Of a stretch of 30,822 bases of DNA, positions 9,031 through 17,368 are shown one piece after another; positions within the stretch are counted from its first letter, which is position 1, and each line of letters opens with the position of its first letter. The DNA is from a virus. The stretch covers positions 1 through 30,822 of IMG/VR virus record IMGVR_UViG_3300046097_000085; one strand, 5' to 3'. Position numbers and translations under genes: made by a program. The notes beneath the pieces are model-generated. The model had not been told where the DNA came from. It saw nothing but the letters and a program-made list of their open reading frames with translations, and did no database searches.

Positions 9031-10665
9031 ATGAATAGTCAAAGATATTCAGTATCTAGAAAAAAGCCTTTGGGTCTAGAGGGTAAAATATTTTCTAAAT
9101 TACTTTTACTAGAAGAAGTAGACAAAGGTAATAAAAATTCTAGAAGATTTTATAAAGCAAAATGTGATTGTGGTAATATTGATGAATATGATGCTAGAGA
9201 TATAACTAATGGAACTAGAAGAGAATGTAGAAAGTGTTCTTTAGAGTCCAATAAAAAACATAAACACTCTGATTATATTGGTAAGAAATTTGGTAAATGG
9301 ACAGTAGACGACCACCCAGAAATTCCATATGGTAATCGTTGGAAGTGGAAAGTAACTTGTGATTGTGGTAGTAAAAATGATGTTTCATCACATTCTTTAA
9401 TACATAAAGCTTCTCAATCTTGTCACAAATGTACTACACTTGGTTCTAGAAAATTTATACATTCAGATTGTATTGGTAAGAAATATAATCATTTAACAGT
9501 CTTAAATGAACCTGAACTAAGTGAACCTACTAAAAGTGGTGGTCCAAGAAGACTGTGGAAAGTACAATGTGATTGTTATAATAAAACTATATTAAATATT
9601 AGACCAGATGTATTACTATCAGGTGAAACTAAAAGTTGTAACAAATGCTCAGCTATTCAACGTGAAGAAAAAGAAACTGAAAATCTTAAAAAAGATTTAA
9701 TCGGTATGAAATTTAATATGCTAAAAGTGTTAGATTATGAAAAATCTGACTTAAAGCACCCAGGCTCAAAAGAGACTTCTAGATATTGGAAGGTTCAGTG
9801 CGACTGTGGTAATTTAATAAGTTTAAAGACCGACGAAATATTAGGAACAAAAGGCAGGATACTCCAAAATGGCGATAGACCTTTAAGATATTCTTGTGGT
9901 TGTGTGCCGCATCCTAATCTGCCACATGGTAAGGTAGGAGAGCTCAATTGTAATTACACAGGCTATAAGGAAGTAACTGGTACTTACGTGAAACAAATGG
10001 AAAAAAGTGCAAGATACAGATCTAAAAATGGCCGTTATATAGAATTTAATATAACAGCTAAAGACGTATGGGATCAGTTTGAAAAACAAGATTTCAAATG
10101 TTACTATAGTGGTGTACCTATTTCTTTTGAATATAATACAGCGTCAGTAGACAGAGTAAACAGTGACAAAGGCTATACAGTAGATAATATTGTACTGTGT
10201 CATAAACATGTTAACTTAATGAAACAAACAACCTCTATCGATGGTTTTAAAATATGGGCTAATAGAATAGCTAACAACAATTATAGAAGTAAAACTGGTG
10301 TGTTTATCTATATTACTGAAGGTGTTAAAACACAAGGTATTATAGAAGCTATAGAGAAAATTTTAAAATTAGATAGTTATATCTACATCACATTTGTAAA
10401 TAATAATTTAGAAAAAGTGTTTGAACACTTAGATAAAATAAATGTAGAGCATGAATTAGCAACATTGTCTATAGGTGAGTTTGATGCTAAAGTTAATAGA
10501 CAATTCAAATCGATACTAGATAAAGCTATATCATCTAGTAGAAAAGCTTATCTTTTATACAATGATAAATTTTTAGATAATAGATTAAGTTCCGTAGAAC
10601 AAATATTAAATAATTATCAATTAGATTGGTCTATGAAATTTCGTATAAAAGATGAAATAAAATAA
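9031..10665 (+). CDS. HNH homing endonuclease with four CxCG zinc modules
   Basis: The 544-residue product has four tandem N-terminal modules of about 65 residues, each with a 'GKKFGKWTV'-like strand, then a C-x-C(-G) pair and a C-x-x-C or C-G-C pair, which look like small zinc-binding DNA-recognition units. Residues about 350-400 form the nuclease: C-x-x-S-G, an 'ASVDRVNSDKGYTVDN' block and a closing N-x-x-K, matching phage HNH endonucleases. The last 110 residues are an extra mixed alpha/beta domain I do not recognise. It has its own early promoter and terminator and interrupts the spacing between tail and small early genes, so it reads as a free-standing selfish element. AT-rich codons differ from the flanking tube gene. 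Confidence 0.8.
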   Translation: MNSQRYSVSRKKPLGLEGKIFSKLLLLEEVDKGNKNSRRFYKAKCDCGNIDEYDARDITNGTRRECRKCSLESNKKHKHSDYIGKKFGKWTVDDHPEIPYGNRWKWKVTCDCGSKNDVSSHSLIHKASQSCHKCTTLGSRKFIHSDCIGKKYNHLTVLNEPELSEPTKSGGPRRLWKVQCDCYNKTILNIRPDVLLSGETKSCNKCSAIQREEKETENLKKDLIGMKFNMLKVLDYEKSDLKHPGSKETSRYWKVQCDCGNLISLKTDEILGTKGRILQNGDRPLRYSCGCVPHPNLPHGKVGELNCNYTGYKEVTGTYVKQMEKSARYRSKNGRYIEFNITAKDVWDQFEKQDFKCYYSGVPISFEYNTASVDRVNSDKGYTVDNIVLCHKHVNLMKQTTSIDGFKIWANRIANNNYRSKTGVFIYITEGVKTQGIIEAIEKILKLDSYIYITFVNNNLEKVFEHLDKINVEHELATLSIGEFDAKVNRQFKSILDKAISSSRKAYLLYNDKFLDNRLSSVEQILNNYQLDWSMKFRIKDEIK

Positions 10666-10676
10666 TGTTAATCAAA

Positions 10677-10718
10677 CACTCTACTGGTATAAGACCAGTA
10701 GAGTGTATGTTTTTTTTT
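10677..10718 (+). terminator. Terminator of the HNH cassette (TATG plus T-run family)
   Basis: CACTCTACTGGT at 10677-10688 pairs perfectly with ACCAGTAGAGTG at 10694-10705 around a 5-nt loop, followed by TATG at 10706-10709 and nine T. The upstream TTAATCAAAC flank is shared with the other family members. Confidence 0.85.
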
Positions 10719-10722
10719 CACA

Positions 10723-10764
10723 GGGTGAGAGTCCAGAAATTTATATTCACATATTACTATCATG
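10723..10764 (+). promoter_or_regulatory. Early promoter element, copy 2 (class B)
   Basis: GGGTGAGAGTCCAGA at 10723-10737, core CATATTAC at 10750-10757 and TG at 10763-10764, with the common spacing. It starts only five bases after the T-run of the preceding terminator and drives the small genes at 10819 and 11106. Confidence 0.75.
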
Positions 10765-10818
10765 AAAGCAATAAACGGTTTATTGCTTATAACTCCTTTA
10801 ATCTACAAGGAAAAAAAA

Positions 10819-11094
10819 ATGTCTTCAACTGAATCTACTATTGAAAATGTCTCAATCAAATCAAAAGACTATGGGCATGAGGCTACTACTGTAGTCAATG
10901 GTACTACTGTAATCATGAAATTTGATCATCTTTACAAGCCACTGTCCATTCATATCAATGGTTCTGCTTCTGAAGTACTACATGAAAGTACGGTTGGTTG
11001 TGCATGCGAGCGTTTTTCAGAAGTGTTAGAGGCAGCTGATGCTTACACAACTGAAAACATTGTCATTCTTCAAAATCTGTGCAACTGTCAATAA
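10819..11094 (+). CDS. Small early protein of unknown function (91 aa)
   Basis: I place the start at ATG 10819 rather than the in-frame ATG at 10762, because AAGG followed by eight A lies just upstream and because 10762 falls inside the promoter's predicted transcription start region. The 91-residue product is soluble with a beta-rich middle and four Cys, including C-A-C near residue 60-63 and C-N-C at the C-terminus, which could bind metal. The next gene begins 11 bases after its stop. An early promoter upstream suggests a role soon after infection. No homologue is recognised. Confidence 0.65.
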   Translation: MSSTESTIENVSIKSKDYGHEATTVVNGTTVIMKFDHLYKPLSIHINGSASEVLHESTVGCACERFSEVLEAADAYTTENIVILQNLCNCQ

Positions 11095-11105
11095 GGAAAA
11101 TATAA

Positions 11106-11621
11106 GTGTCTAAATTGCAAAACTTTGATGTCAAAGCACTTTCTATTTTCCAACCACAGAGTGCAGAAAAAGTCAATGGCATTTTGTACATGACCAGCTA
11201 CTTCGGTAAAGGTTGTAAAATCCAATATGCCATTGGTAAACACAATAAACGACAAAAGCGCCCATTGGTTTATGGAATTACTTTGTCAAAATTTGACATT
11301 GTAACAAATAAAACATACAAATTTCACTGTGGTTTAATCTGCAATGATGAAAGGTTTGATGAATATGAAATAGATCTTGGAATCGATAACATTCATGAAT
11401 GTGAATTTCCTTTCCAAGTCGAATTCATTACACACATTAGACTGTCAATGATTTTGTTTAAATTATTTTACCAACAAATGTCTGGAGCAATTCAGATTGA
11501 TTTTGACGATGTATTTGAAGGTATCTTAACAGACAACGACTGGACTGAAACACTTAAAGAAGTGTTACATATATTCGATAGTGTTTGGACAGAAACTGAC
11601 AACAAGCTGAGGTCGATTTAA
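11106..11621 (+). CDS. Early protein of unknown function (171 aa)
   Basis: A 171-residue product with a GTG start at 11106, preceded by AAGGAAAA at the stop of the upstream gene. It has a basic N-terminal third (residues 20-60, Lys/Arg-rich) and an acidic C-terminal third (residues 130-165, Asp/Glu-rich), without membrane segments. It shares the class B early promoter with the 91-residue gene and is closed by a strong terminator, so the two form a compact early operon. Function is unknown. Confidence 0.65.
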   Translation: MSKLQNFDVKALSIFQPQSAEKVNGILYMTSYFGKGCKIQYAIGKHNKRQKRPLVYGITLSKFDIVTNKTYKFHCGLICNDERFDEYEIDLGIDNIHECEFPFQVEFITHIRLSMILFKLFYQQMSGAIQIDFDDVFEGILTDNDWTETLKEVLHIFDSVWTETDNKLRSI

Positions 11622-11628
11622 TCAAACT

Positions 11629-11670
11629 CTACACACTGGCTAATAGCCAGTGTGTAGTATGTTTTTTTTT
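11629..11670 (+). terminator. Terminator of the 10819-11621 operon
   Basis: CTACACACTGGCT at 11629-11641 pairs perfectly with AGCCAGTGTGTAG at 11645-11657 around a 3-nt loop, followed by TATG and a T-run from 11662. The left flank TTAATCAAACT overlaps the stop codon of the operon. It faces the convergent minus-strand gene that ends at 11670. Confidence 0.85.
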
Positions 11671-12839
11671 TATCTTTGTAGGATTTTATTAACTATTAAA
11701 TTATTGCGCATAGACAATGAACCACTTAAAGCTGTTAAATTAATTAATCGATTAGAAACTATATAATTATAAGTAGCTAATGGATTTTTATATGCCATTT
11801 TAATAGACATGCCAATAGCATTGTTTCTAATAAGTTCTCTTGACATTTGATACAAATGACCTTTTGATCTTTTAGTCAAACTCTCGTTTTTACTGATTTT
11901 ATTTAAAATATCAAAATATTTCAAAAACACAAGTGCATATATCCAATCGATCTGTACTGATCTGTGAACAGTTTTATAACTAAACAATTCAAACAAATCT
12001 TTTTTATTATATACAGAAACATTAGATAATGCTTGTTGAGCATTTGTTACTTTTTCAGCAATGTTATTTAACTGATATTTTAAACTATTGTCTATTTGTT
12101 TCGTATTTGTAAATATATAGAAAGGTTGTTTTAAACTTTTTCTATTGATATCTAAAACAGATTGAATGTGTATTCCATTTGCTAAGTCACTAGATCTATT
12201 AGCTATAACTAAATCAATATGTCTTTCAATCATGTTTGGAAAAACAAATCTAGTAATAAAATCTTTAGGGGTAACAGAGTAAGATAGTTTATTTTTAGAT
12301 ATGGAGTCTTCACAAAAAGCTTTATACATGCAAGCTAACATGACTGGATTAATTTCAACTACACTATAACCGGCTGAATCACAAAAACATAAAGGTCCAG
12401 GTTGTATAAAATTTAATTTCTTGACTTCATGACATATAACTTTTACTGGCTCTAAATCTTTCCAATCTCTATCTATATAAGCTACTGGAAAATATCTATC
12501 AATAGCTACTATATACTCCTGGGTGTTTTGATAAAACTCCCCATCGTGCATTTTTCCTACAGTAGCATAGGTAGTTATACCTAATGTAGAACAAGAGTTT
12601 CTATAGGTCTTAGAGACCCTTGAATAGCACTCATTAAATGTCTCATCAACTCCTTTGTCTAATAGACTAATAAGTTTAATAAGAATATGTGAATTATTTA
12701 AAAATTGAGGTCTTTTAATGTAATATTTTTTTACATTTTCAATATCTTTTTTTACCATCATTTTTAATTGACGGTGTTTAGGATCTAAAGATACAGGTAC
12801 TCTTAATTTTTCTATTGGATTAAATAACGTATAATTCAT
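11670..12839 (-). CDS. Unknown protein linked to the DNA polymerase gene (389 aa)
   Basis: A 389-residue soluble protein, basic overall, with a helical C-terminal third rich in Asn, Leu and Ser and no motif I recognise. A Cys cluster near residues 145-155 and a repeated 'YIVAID' / 'VAYIDRD' strand pair near residue 115 are visible but not diagnostic. It follows the DNA polymerase gene by 14 bases on the same strand, so a role in replication, or a detached part of the polymerase, is worth testing. I looked for exonuclease DxE and polymerase motif A and did not find convincing matches. Confidence 0.55.
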   Translation of the reverse strand: MNYTLFNPIEKLRVPVSLDPKHRQLKMMVKKDIENVKKYYIKRPQFLNNSHILIKLISLLDKGVDETFNECYSRVSKTYRNSCSTLGITTYATVGKMHDGEFYQNTQEYIVAIDRYFPVAYIDRDWKDLEPVKVICHEVKKLNFIQPGPLCFCDSAGYSVVEINPVMLACMYKAFCEDSISKNKLSYSVTPKDFITRFVFPNMIERHIDLVIANRSSDLANGIHIQSVLDINRKSLKQPFYIFTNTKQIDNSLKYQLNNIAEKVTNAQQALSNVSVYNKKDLFELFSYKTVHRSVQIDWIYALVFLKYFDILNKISKNESLTKRSKGHLYQMSRELIRNNAIGMSIKMAYKNPLATYNYIVSNRLINLTALSGSLSMRNNLIVNKILQR

Positions 12840-12853
12840 AAAACCCTTATTGT

Positions 12854-15001
12854 TTAAATATGGTCTTCAATCTGACCACCTAACCATTCGATTACTGTAC
12901 GATTTTCATTATCAGGATAAACACCCAGAGCTTGAGCTAAAAGATAATGATTGGTACAAGCTTTTCTGACCACTTTTCTATAATCAATAACACTACGCAG
13001 CTCTTTAGGAATTCCAGTATGATTTAACAATGCTTGAGGCATCATGTAACTACTAAGGTATTCTCTTTTATGTTTTTGCATCCAAGTAACCATACGCATA
13101 GCCAACTCTTTATCTTCCATAGAGTTGATGAAATCGTTCATCTTGGTTTTTGTATTGGTATTTGTATTAACAGAAAGTGTGGCATAAGGTAAATCTGGCG
13201 GTCTGCCGTATTTAGGAGCAAATACTTCTGTCCACAAAAGATGTTGTTGGTAACTAGGAGTAGACTCAGCATTTTTATAAGCTTGAGGCGATTTAATTTT
13301 GCTTTTTCTAAGTATGGTACTACTTGCATCATTGACAGAGTTTATAACCATAGCTTCAGCATTAGCTATTTTTGTAATAATTTCTTTTAAATTAACTTTA
13401 CCAGTAGTTTGTAGGGATTCAATAATGTCTTTTTTCAAAATACTATCACAAGAATCTAAGCTAACTTTAGGTATGGCTGATGATATAAAGTTAGCTCCTT
13501 TGACTTCGTATTTTTTCTTAGAAGTCATATTACCTTCTTTAGCACCAATAATCGATGCGTAGTGTTTAGTCATTAAGGTCATTAACATGACATCAAATCT
13601 AAATTCATTTTTCATCTCTACAGTAAACAAATTTTCTTTATCTACTCCCATTTGAGAAGAAAAATATGCTAAGTAATGAACAAGTGTAATTGATACTAAC
13701 ATGTTCATAACAGATACTACTTTAACATATTCTTTATCATAAATAATAGAATCGTTTTTCCAAATACACCAGTCTTGTACAGTAAAAAATGTGCTATCAG
13801 TATCACCACCTAAAACCACTCTTCTGACTGAATTAGGAAAAGATCCTACTCTTGGTGGTAAATGGTTATTTGTAAATATACATCTAATAAATGACTCATA
13901 TTTTTCTAATGCCTTACACAATGCTTTTGTAGTATGATACAAAGCTAACATGTTTTCTTTAGGCCATTTTCCAATATCTGGATCTTGATCTACAGCATAC
14001 TCAGTTACTAATTGTTTTGTGTGAATCAATATCTTTTCATGAACTGAATATAACCATTTGACTGGATTTTCATCTTCAACTTCTCCAGTAATGTTAATAA
14101 CACTTAAATCATCTATCATTTTTTTCATGAAAGAATCGTTACATAATCTTATATGATAAAGATCACCAGTGTATACAATGACTGCTCTTTGTGTATCGTT
14201 TAATTTAGATATAAAAGATTTCAATATATTTTCATCTTTCATACGTACTGTATATAAACTAAGTGATCTCATTATACAATCGTATACTTGTTCTTGTGTT
14301 GGATATACTAAATTATATTTTTTCAAAATACTATCAAAATGGTTTATGTCTGTTCCAGATATAAGACTAACCATATTAGCCAATGCTGTATCACAATCAA
14401 AATAAAGTCGAGTACCTGATAAACATCTCTCAGTATGTCCATTACCAATAGCTGTAGTAATCCTACAAATACTGGTAAGTGTTTGATGACCACTAGCATT
14501 CTTAAGACCAGTACTAGCTACAGTCAATGCACCTGATACAGAGTTATTAGAAGTCTTTTTAGCTTTTTGAAGTGTGCCGTAAAAAATAGAATTTGAAACA
14601 TCTTTTTTAGCTTCAGCTACTGCTTCTAATTTTTTAAATGCTTTTCTTTTTGCAATGTTTTTTACCATAAACGATGCAATAGGAGACTTCATTACTTTTG
14701 ATGGTAAGTACTGTGTTAAGCAAGGAACTAATATATTTTCAGTTTGTATAGCCTGATTGATATGTCCTAAGTAGGTTGTTTTATTTAAAAACCTATCGCC
14801 AAATTCATTCTTTTTTAGTACTGTCATTTCAGGATCTTTGATCTTAGGAATAACATGTTCTCTTAAAAAAGCATCTGCTTGTTCTTTTGTAATACCTTTT
14901 TCTATTTGAAGAAAATGGCTGTATTGAGACAAAGCGGTTTTAGCTACATCAAGTTCTCTTTTATAGAAACTATAATCTGTGAAATCGAAATTATTACTCA
15001 T
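12854..15001 (-). CDS. Family-B DNA polymerase, palm and thumb part (715 aa)
   Basis: The 715-residue product carries the polymerase core of family B. Motif B is the K-rich helix ending in N152-N153-S154-V155-S156-G157 and continues through 'ITTAIGNGH' near residues 181-189. Motif C is G399-D400-T401-D402-S403 with the catalytic aspartates. The thumb-entry motif KKKYEVKG spans residues 495-502. About 240 residues separate motifs B and C, longer than usual. Neither a 3'-5' exonuclease domain nor a clear motif A (DxxSLYP) precedes motif B, so the enzyme is either extremely divergent or split, with the missing part encoded elsewhere. It would synthesise phage DNA, inside the nucleus if this phage makes one. 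Start ATG 15001 has AGAAGTG upstream. Confidence 0.8.
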   Translation of the reverse strand: MSNNFDFTDYSFYKRELDVAKTALSQYSHFLQIEKGITKEQADAFLREHVIPKIKDPEMTVLKKNEFGDRFLNKTTYLGHINQAIQTENILVPCLTQYLPSKVMKSPIASFMVKNIAKRKAFKKLEAVAEAKKDVSNSIFYGTLQKAKKTSNNSVSGALTVASTGLKNASGHQTLTSICRITTAIGNGHTERCLSGTRLYFDCDTALANMVSLISGTDINHFDSILKKYNLVYPTQEQVYDCIMRSLSLYTVRMKDENILKSFISKLNDTQRAVIVYTGDLYHIRLCNDSFMKKMIDDLSVINITGEVEDENPVKWLYSVHEKILIHTKQLVTEYAVDQDPDIGKWPKENMLALYHTTKALCKALEKYESFIRCIFTNNHLPPRVGSFPNSVRRVVLGGDTDSTFFTVQDWCIWKNDSIIYDKEYVKVVSVMNMLVSITLVHYLAYFSSQMGVDKENLFTVEMKNEFRFDVMLMTLMTKHYASIIGAKEGNMTSKKKYEVKGANFISSAIPKVSLDSCDSILKKDIIESLQTTGKVNLKEIITKIANAEAMVINSVNDASSTILRKSKIKSPQAYKNAESTPSYQQHLLWTEVFAPKYGRPPDLPYATLSVNTNTNTKTKMNDFINSMEDKELAMRMVTWMQKHKREYLSSYMMPQALLNHTGIPKELRSVIDYRKVVRKACTNHYLLAQALGVYPDNENRTVIEWLGGQIEDHI

Positions 15002-15204
15002 GTTTTTATCACTTCTTCTGTATAATCATAGGAGTTGTTATAGTAGTTCTTTATAGATTAATGCAAAAAAATACAATGAATTACGTATATAATGGAGAAC
15101 TACTCCCGCATTGTCTTTAGTGACAATGTAGTAGTTAAGTATGATTTTGAATAAATGTATTTAAACCCTTTAATGGTAAGTACACATTAGTACTCGCACT
15201 TCAG
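15002..15204. promoter_or_regulatory. Control region between the DNA polymerase and chimallin-candidate genes
   Basis: No supported gene lies in this stretch. A 20-codon frame starting ATG 15092 has no ribosome site. Three mutually complementary short segments are present: AGTAGTTC at 15042-15049, GAACTACT at 15097-15104 and AGTAGT at 15130-15135, with CATTGTC/GACAATG (15109-15115/15122-15128) forming a hairpin between the last two. TATG follows at 15140, as it does after the terminator-family hairpins. On the minus strand a CTATGATTATAC segment near 15030 could be the polymerase promoter. Confidence 0.4.
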
Positions 15205-15246
15205 GGGTGAGAATGCAGAAAATTTCATACTTATATTACTAGTATG
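15205..15246 (+). promoter_or_regulatory. Early promoter element, copy 3 (class A), upstream of the chimallin candidate
   Basis: GGGTGAGAATGCAGA at 15205-15219, core TATATTAC at 15232-15239, then TG at 15245-15246, with the shared fixed spacing. It is about 105 bp upstream of the start codon, leaving room for a structured leader. Confidence 0.8.
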
Positions 15247-15254
15247 GAGTAATG

Positions 15255-15323
15255 CGAAGATCCACTTCGGCTTCACCTAAACGCATCCCACTTATGTGTT
15301 TAGGTAAACATTGATAACAATGT
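15255..15323 (+). promoter_or_regulatory. Three-hairpin 5' leader of the chimallin candidate mRNA
   Basis: Hairpin 1: CGAAG 15255-15259 with CTTCG 15265-15269. Hairpin 2: ACCTAAACGCAT 15275-15286 with ATGTGTTTAGGT 15294-15305, a 12-bp stem with one G-U and a 7-nt loop. Hairpin 3: ACATTG 15308-15313 with CAATGT 15318-15323. All lie between the early promoter and the GAAGGA ribosome site. Message stabilisation or translational control is likely. Confidence 0.5.
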
Positions 15324-15351
15324 GTGAATATTCCCATGAAGGAAATTTAAA

Positions 15352-17304
15352 ATGTCTCTCAACGTCGATACCCAAGAAACCGCGACAACTCAAGCAACTG
15401 CACCTGCAGCTCCTGGTTTTGGTTCTTTGAGCTCAGCAGCCCCTACCAATGATTCTGGAGACGATGGCTTTGACAACGTTAGCCTTGGTGCAATTACCAA
15501 GAAAACTGGTGGTGTTGGTTTCCAAGAACTGTACCGAAAAGCTCAAGACGCTTTGAAAACAAAGATCTCTCCTAACACTTTGGAGAAAATTCCTGTTGAC
15601 CTGATTCCTCTTGATACTGCTTTGCCGCAATTCTCTCAGCTGCATGCACCTGGTATCATTGCTGTAGCACCTGGAAAAGACGATGGTAACTTGTACTACA
15701 CCGTACTGGTATTCCAAGATCCTAGCCGTGATCCAGGCACTCGTGAAGTCCCAACTAACAGCAATGGCAACATTAAAACTGTTTGGCACCTGACTGACAT
15801 GGATTGCTATGACAACGTGTATGAAAACACTGTCAAAGCAGCTGTACAAGATTGGGCACGTACCAAAGGGTTTGAGCGTCTGGTGCCTACTAACGTTATG
15901 GGTTGTTTGGTTTCTTCCAACTACAAAACCCAAGACGACAACGCCATGGCTCAGTTGATCAATACCTATGCAATCATCCCACTGTGGACTGCTAAGGTAG
16001 ACGTACAACAAGCCAATGGTAAGCCTATGGATTTGACCCGTATGTCGCAAGGCAAACGTCTAGAATCTGTTGTAGCTTACGCTGGTGTTCCTCATCAAGA
16101 ACATACTACTGGCACTGTACACAATGCTCGTTTTATGTTGGCTGTGAACAAAGTCACTGATGCTAAGAACAGCGGCAATGGCATGTACTCCATGAACGAT
16201 GGTACTCAACGTGACCCACAGACGCTGTCTGGTGGTTACTTGGATGTCATTCCTGCAGATGAGTTTGTTGGCACGCCACAAGCTTCTAATTTGCAAGTTG
16301 TTCCTGGTTATGGCGTTCCTGCACGTAAACCTCAGCTCAACGCTCGTGTAGTGATGACTATTTTGGATTCTCCTAACTTGAATACACTGCAAATGCAGTT
16401 GCTCAGCTTGGGCTCTACCATCCTTCACTTCCGTCGTCGTGAAAACCTGATTGATGGCTTCTTGGCTACTAGCTCCTCACAAGAGCAAGCATCCATGTGG
16501 TCTATCGCTGGTTTGAACGTGTTGGCCAACATTGACAAAAAGACTACTGGTCAAAGCGAGCCTATCGCTGACATCAATAGCGCTGATATCAACCAAAAAG
16601 TAGAATTGTTCAACCAGATGGTTGCTGACCAAACTGCTTATACGTTGCGTATTTCTCGTCTTGGTCAAGACAGTTATCACAACAGCATCTTCTTGCAAGC
16701 AGCTAACCCTGCCAATCGTGACCATGCACAACGTATTGTTGAAGCAGCTAACGCATTGACTGGTGGTCGCCTGGCAGCTATTCTTGCTGGACAGTCTATC
16801 ACTCCTGTGATGCCTGGTGTGACTTTGGTCCCACTGGGTTACTACACTGATAGTGAAGGCACTAAGCGCGATCTGTCAGATGTGAACGCTGTGACTATCA
16901 TGAACCGTGTTGGTCGTGGTGGTAATGCTTCTATGCTTGAAGCTCTCAAAGCTTACTACATGGCATTTGATGGTCAACAAGACGATGCTATTACACGTCT
17001 TGAGACTCTTCGCAAGCTGTACAAAGAACTGCTTGGTTCTTCTGTTGTGTTTACTGGTACTGGCTATATCGTTAATATCGATGGCCGTTTTGCTACAGCT
17101 TTGGCTGAAGCAATCTTTGCCACTGGTAAAGCGCCTGTGCTCACAAATGGCTCCAACATTGGTTTGGGCTCGACACGCTTTGCTCCAGTATGGAGTCAAA
17201 ATGCGTTTAGTCAATCCAGCATTGGTGCTTACAACCCAAGCATCAATTCTGGTGCTTCTGTAGGCATGCCTAACTTTGTGATGCCTGGTCAACGTTCTTT
17301 CTAA
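15352..17304 (+). CDS. chmA: Candidate phage-nucleus shell protein, chimallin (650 aa)
   Basis: A 650-residue soluble protein with a low-complexity Ala/Thr/Pro/Gly N-terminal arm (residues 1-45), a long folded middle and a flexible Asn/Ser/Gly-rich C-terminal arm (about residues 600-650). Chimallin proteins are about 630 residues and assemble a lattice through flexible N- and C-terminal segments, so size and architecture fit. The gene immediately precedes an RNA polymerase beta-prime N-terminal gene, as phiKZ gp54 (chimallin) precedes gp55. It has an early promoter and markedly GC-richer, uniform codon use, as expected for a very abundant early protein. A capsid or other abundant structural protein is the main alternative. 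I could not align it to a reference. Confidence 0.72.
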   Translation: MSLNVDTQETATTQATAPAAPGFGSLSSAAPTNDSGDDGFDNVSLGAITKKTGGVGFQELYRKAQDALKTKISPNTLEKIPVDLIPLDTALPQFSQLHAPGIIAVAPGKDDGNLYYTVLVFQDPSRDPGTREVPTNSNGNIKTVWHLTDMDCYDNVYENTVKAAVQDWARTKGFERLVPTNVMGCLVSSNYKTQDDNAMAQLINTYAIIPLWTAKVDVQQANGKPMDLTRMSQGKRLESVVAYAGVPHQEHTTGTVHNARFMLAVNKVTDAKNSGNGMYSMNDGTQRDPQTLSGGYLDVIPADEFVGTPQASNLQVVPGYGVPARKPQLNARVVMTILDSPNLNTLQMQLLSLGSTILHFRRRENLIDGFLATSSSQEQASMWSIAGLNVLANIDKKTTGQSEPIADINSADINQKVELFNQMVADQTAYTLRISRLGQDSYHNSIFLQAANPANRDHAQRIVEAANALTGGRLAAILAGQSITPVMPGVTLVPLGYYTDSEGTKRDLSDVNAVTIMNRVGRGGNASMLEALKAYYMAFDGQQDDAITRLETLRKLYKELLGSSVVFTGTGYIVNIDGRFATALAEAIFATGKAPVLTNGSNIGLGSTRFAPVWSQNAFSQSSIGAYNPSINSGASVGMPNFVMPGQRSF

Positions 17305-17333
17305 TAGATCGTTGATCGGCGATTTGAGTTATG

Positions 17334-17362
17334 TCATTGGGTTTTAAATAAAGACTCAATGA
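17334..17362 (+). other. Weak hairpin after the chimallin candidate
   Basis: TCATTGGG at 17334-17341 can pair with CTCAATGA at 17355-17362 (one G-U) across an A/T-rich 13-nt loop. It lies 30 bases after the stop and just before a stronger terminator hairpin, so it may protect the message 3' end. Confidence 0.35.
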
Positions 17363-17368
17363 TACTAA

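Noticed and set aside
10762-10818. N-terminal extension of the 91-residue gene from ATG 10762
   Set aside because: This ATG lies at the 3' end of the promoter element with no ribosome site, while ATG 10819 has a proper one.
15092-15154. 20-codon small gene in the gap before the chimallin candidate
   Set aside because: No ribosome site, and it overlaps the pairing segments that explain the local sequence better.
15433-16050. 205-residue minus-strand open frame inside the chimallin candidate
   Set aside because: It is antisense to a strongly codon-biased gene, has no ribosome site and shows no protein-like motif; biased codons remove stops on the other strand.
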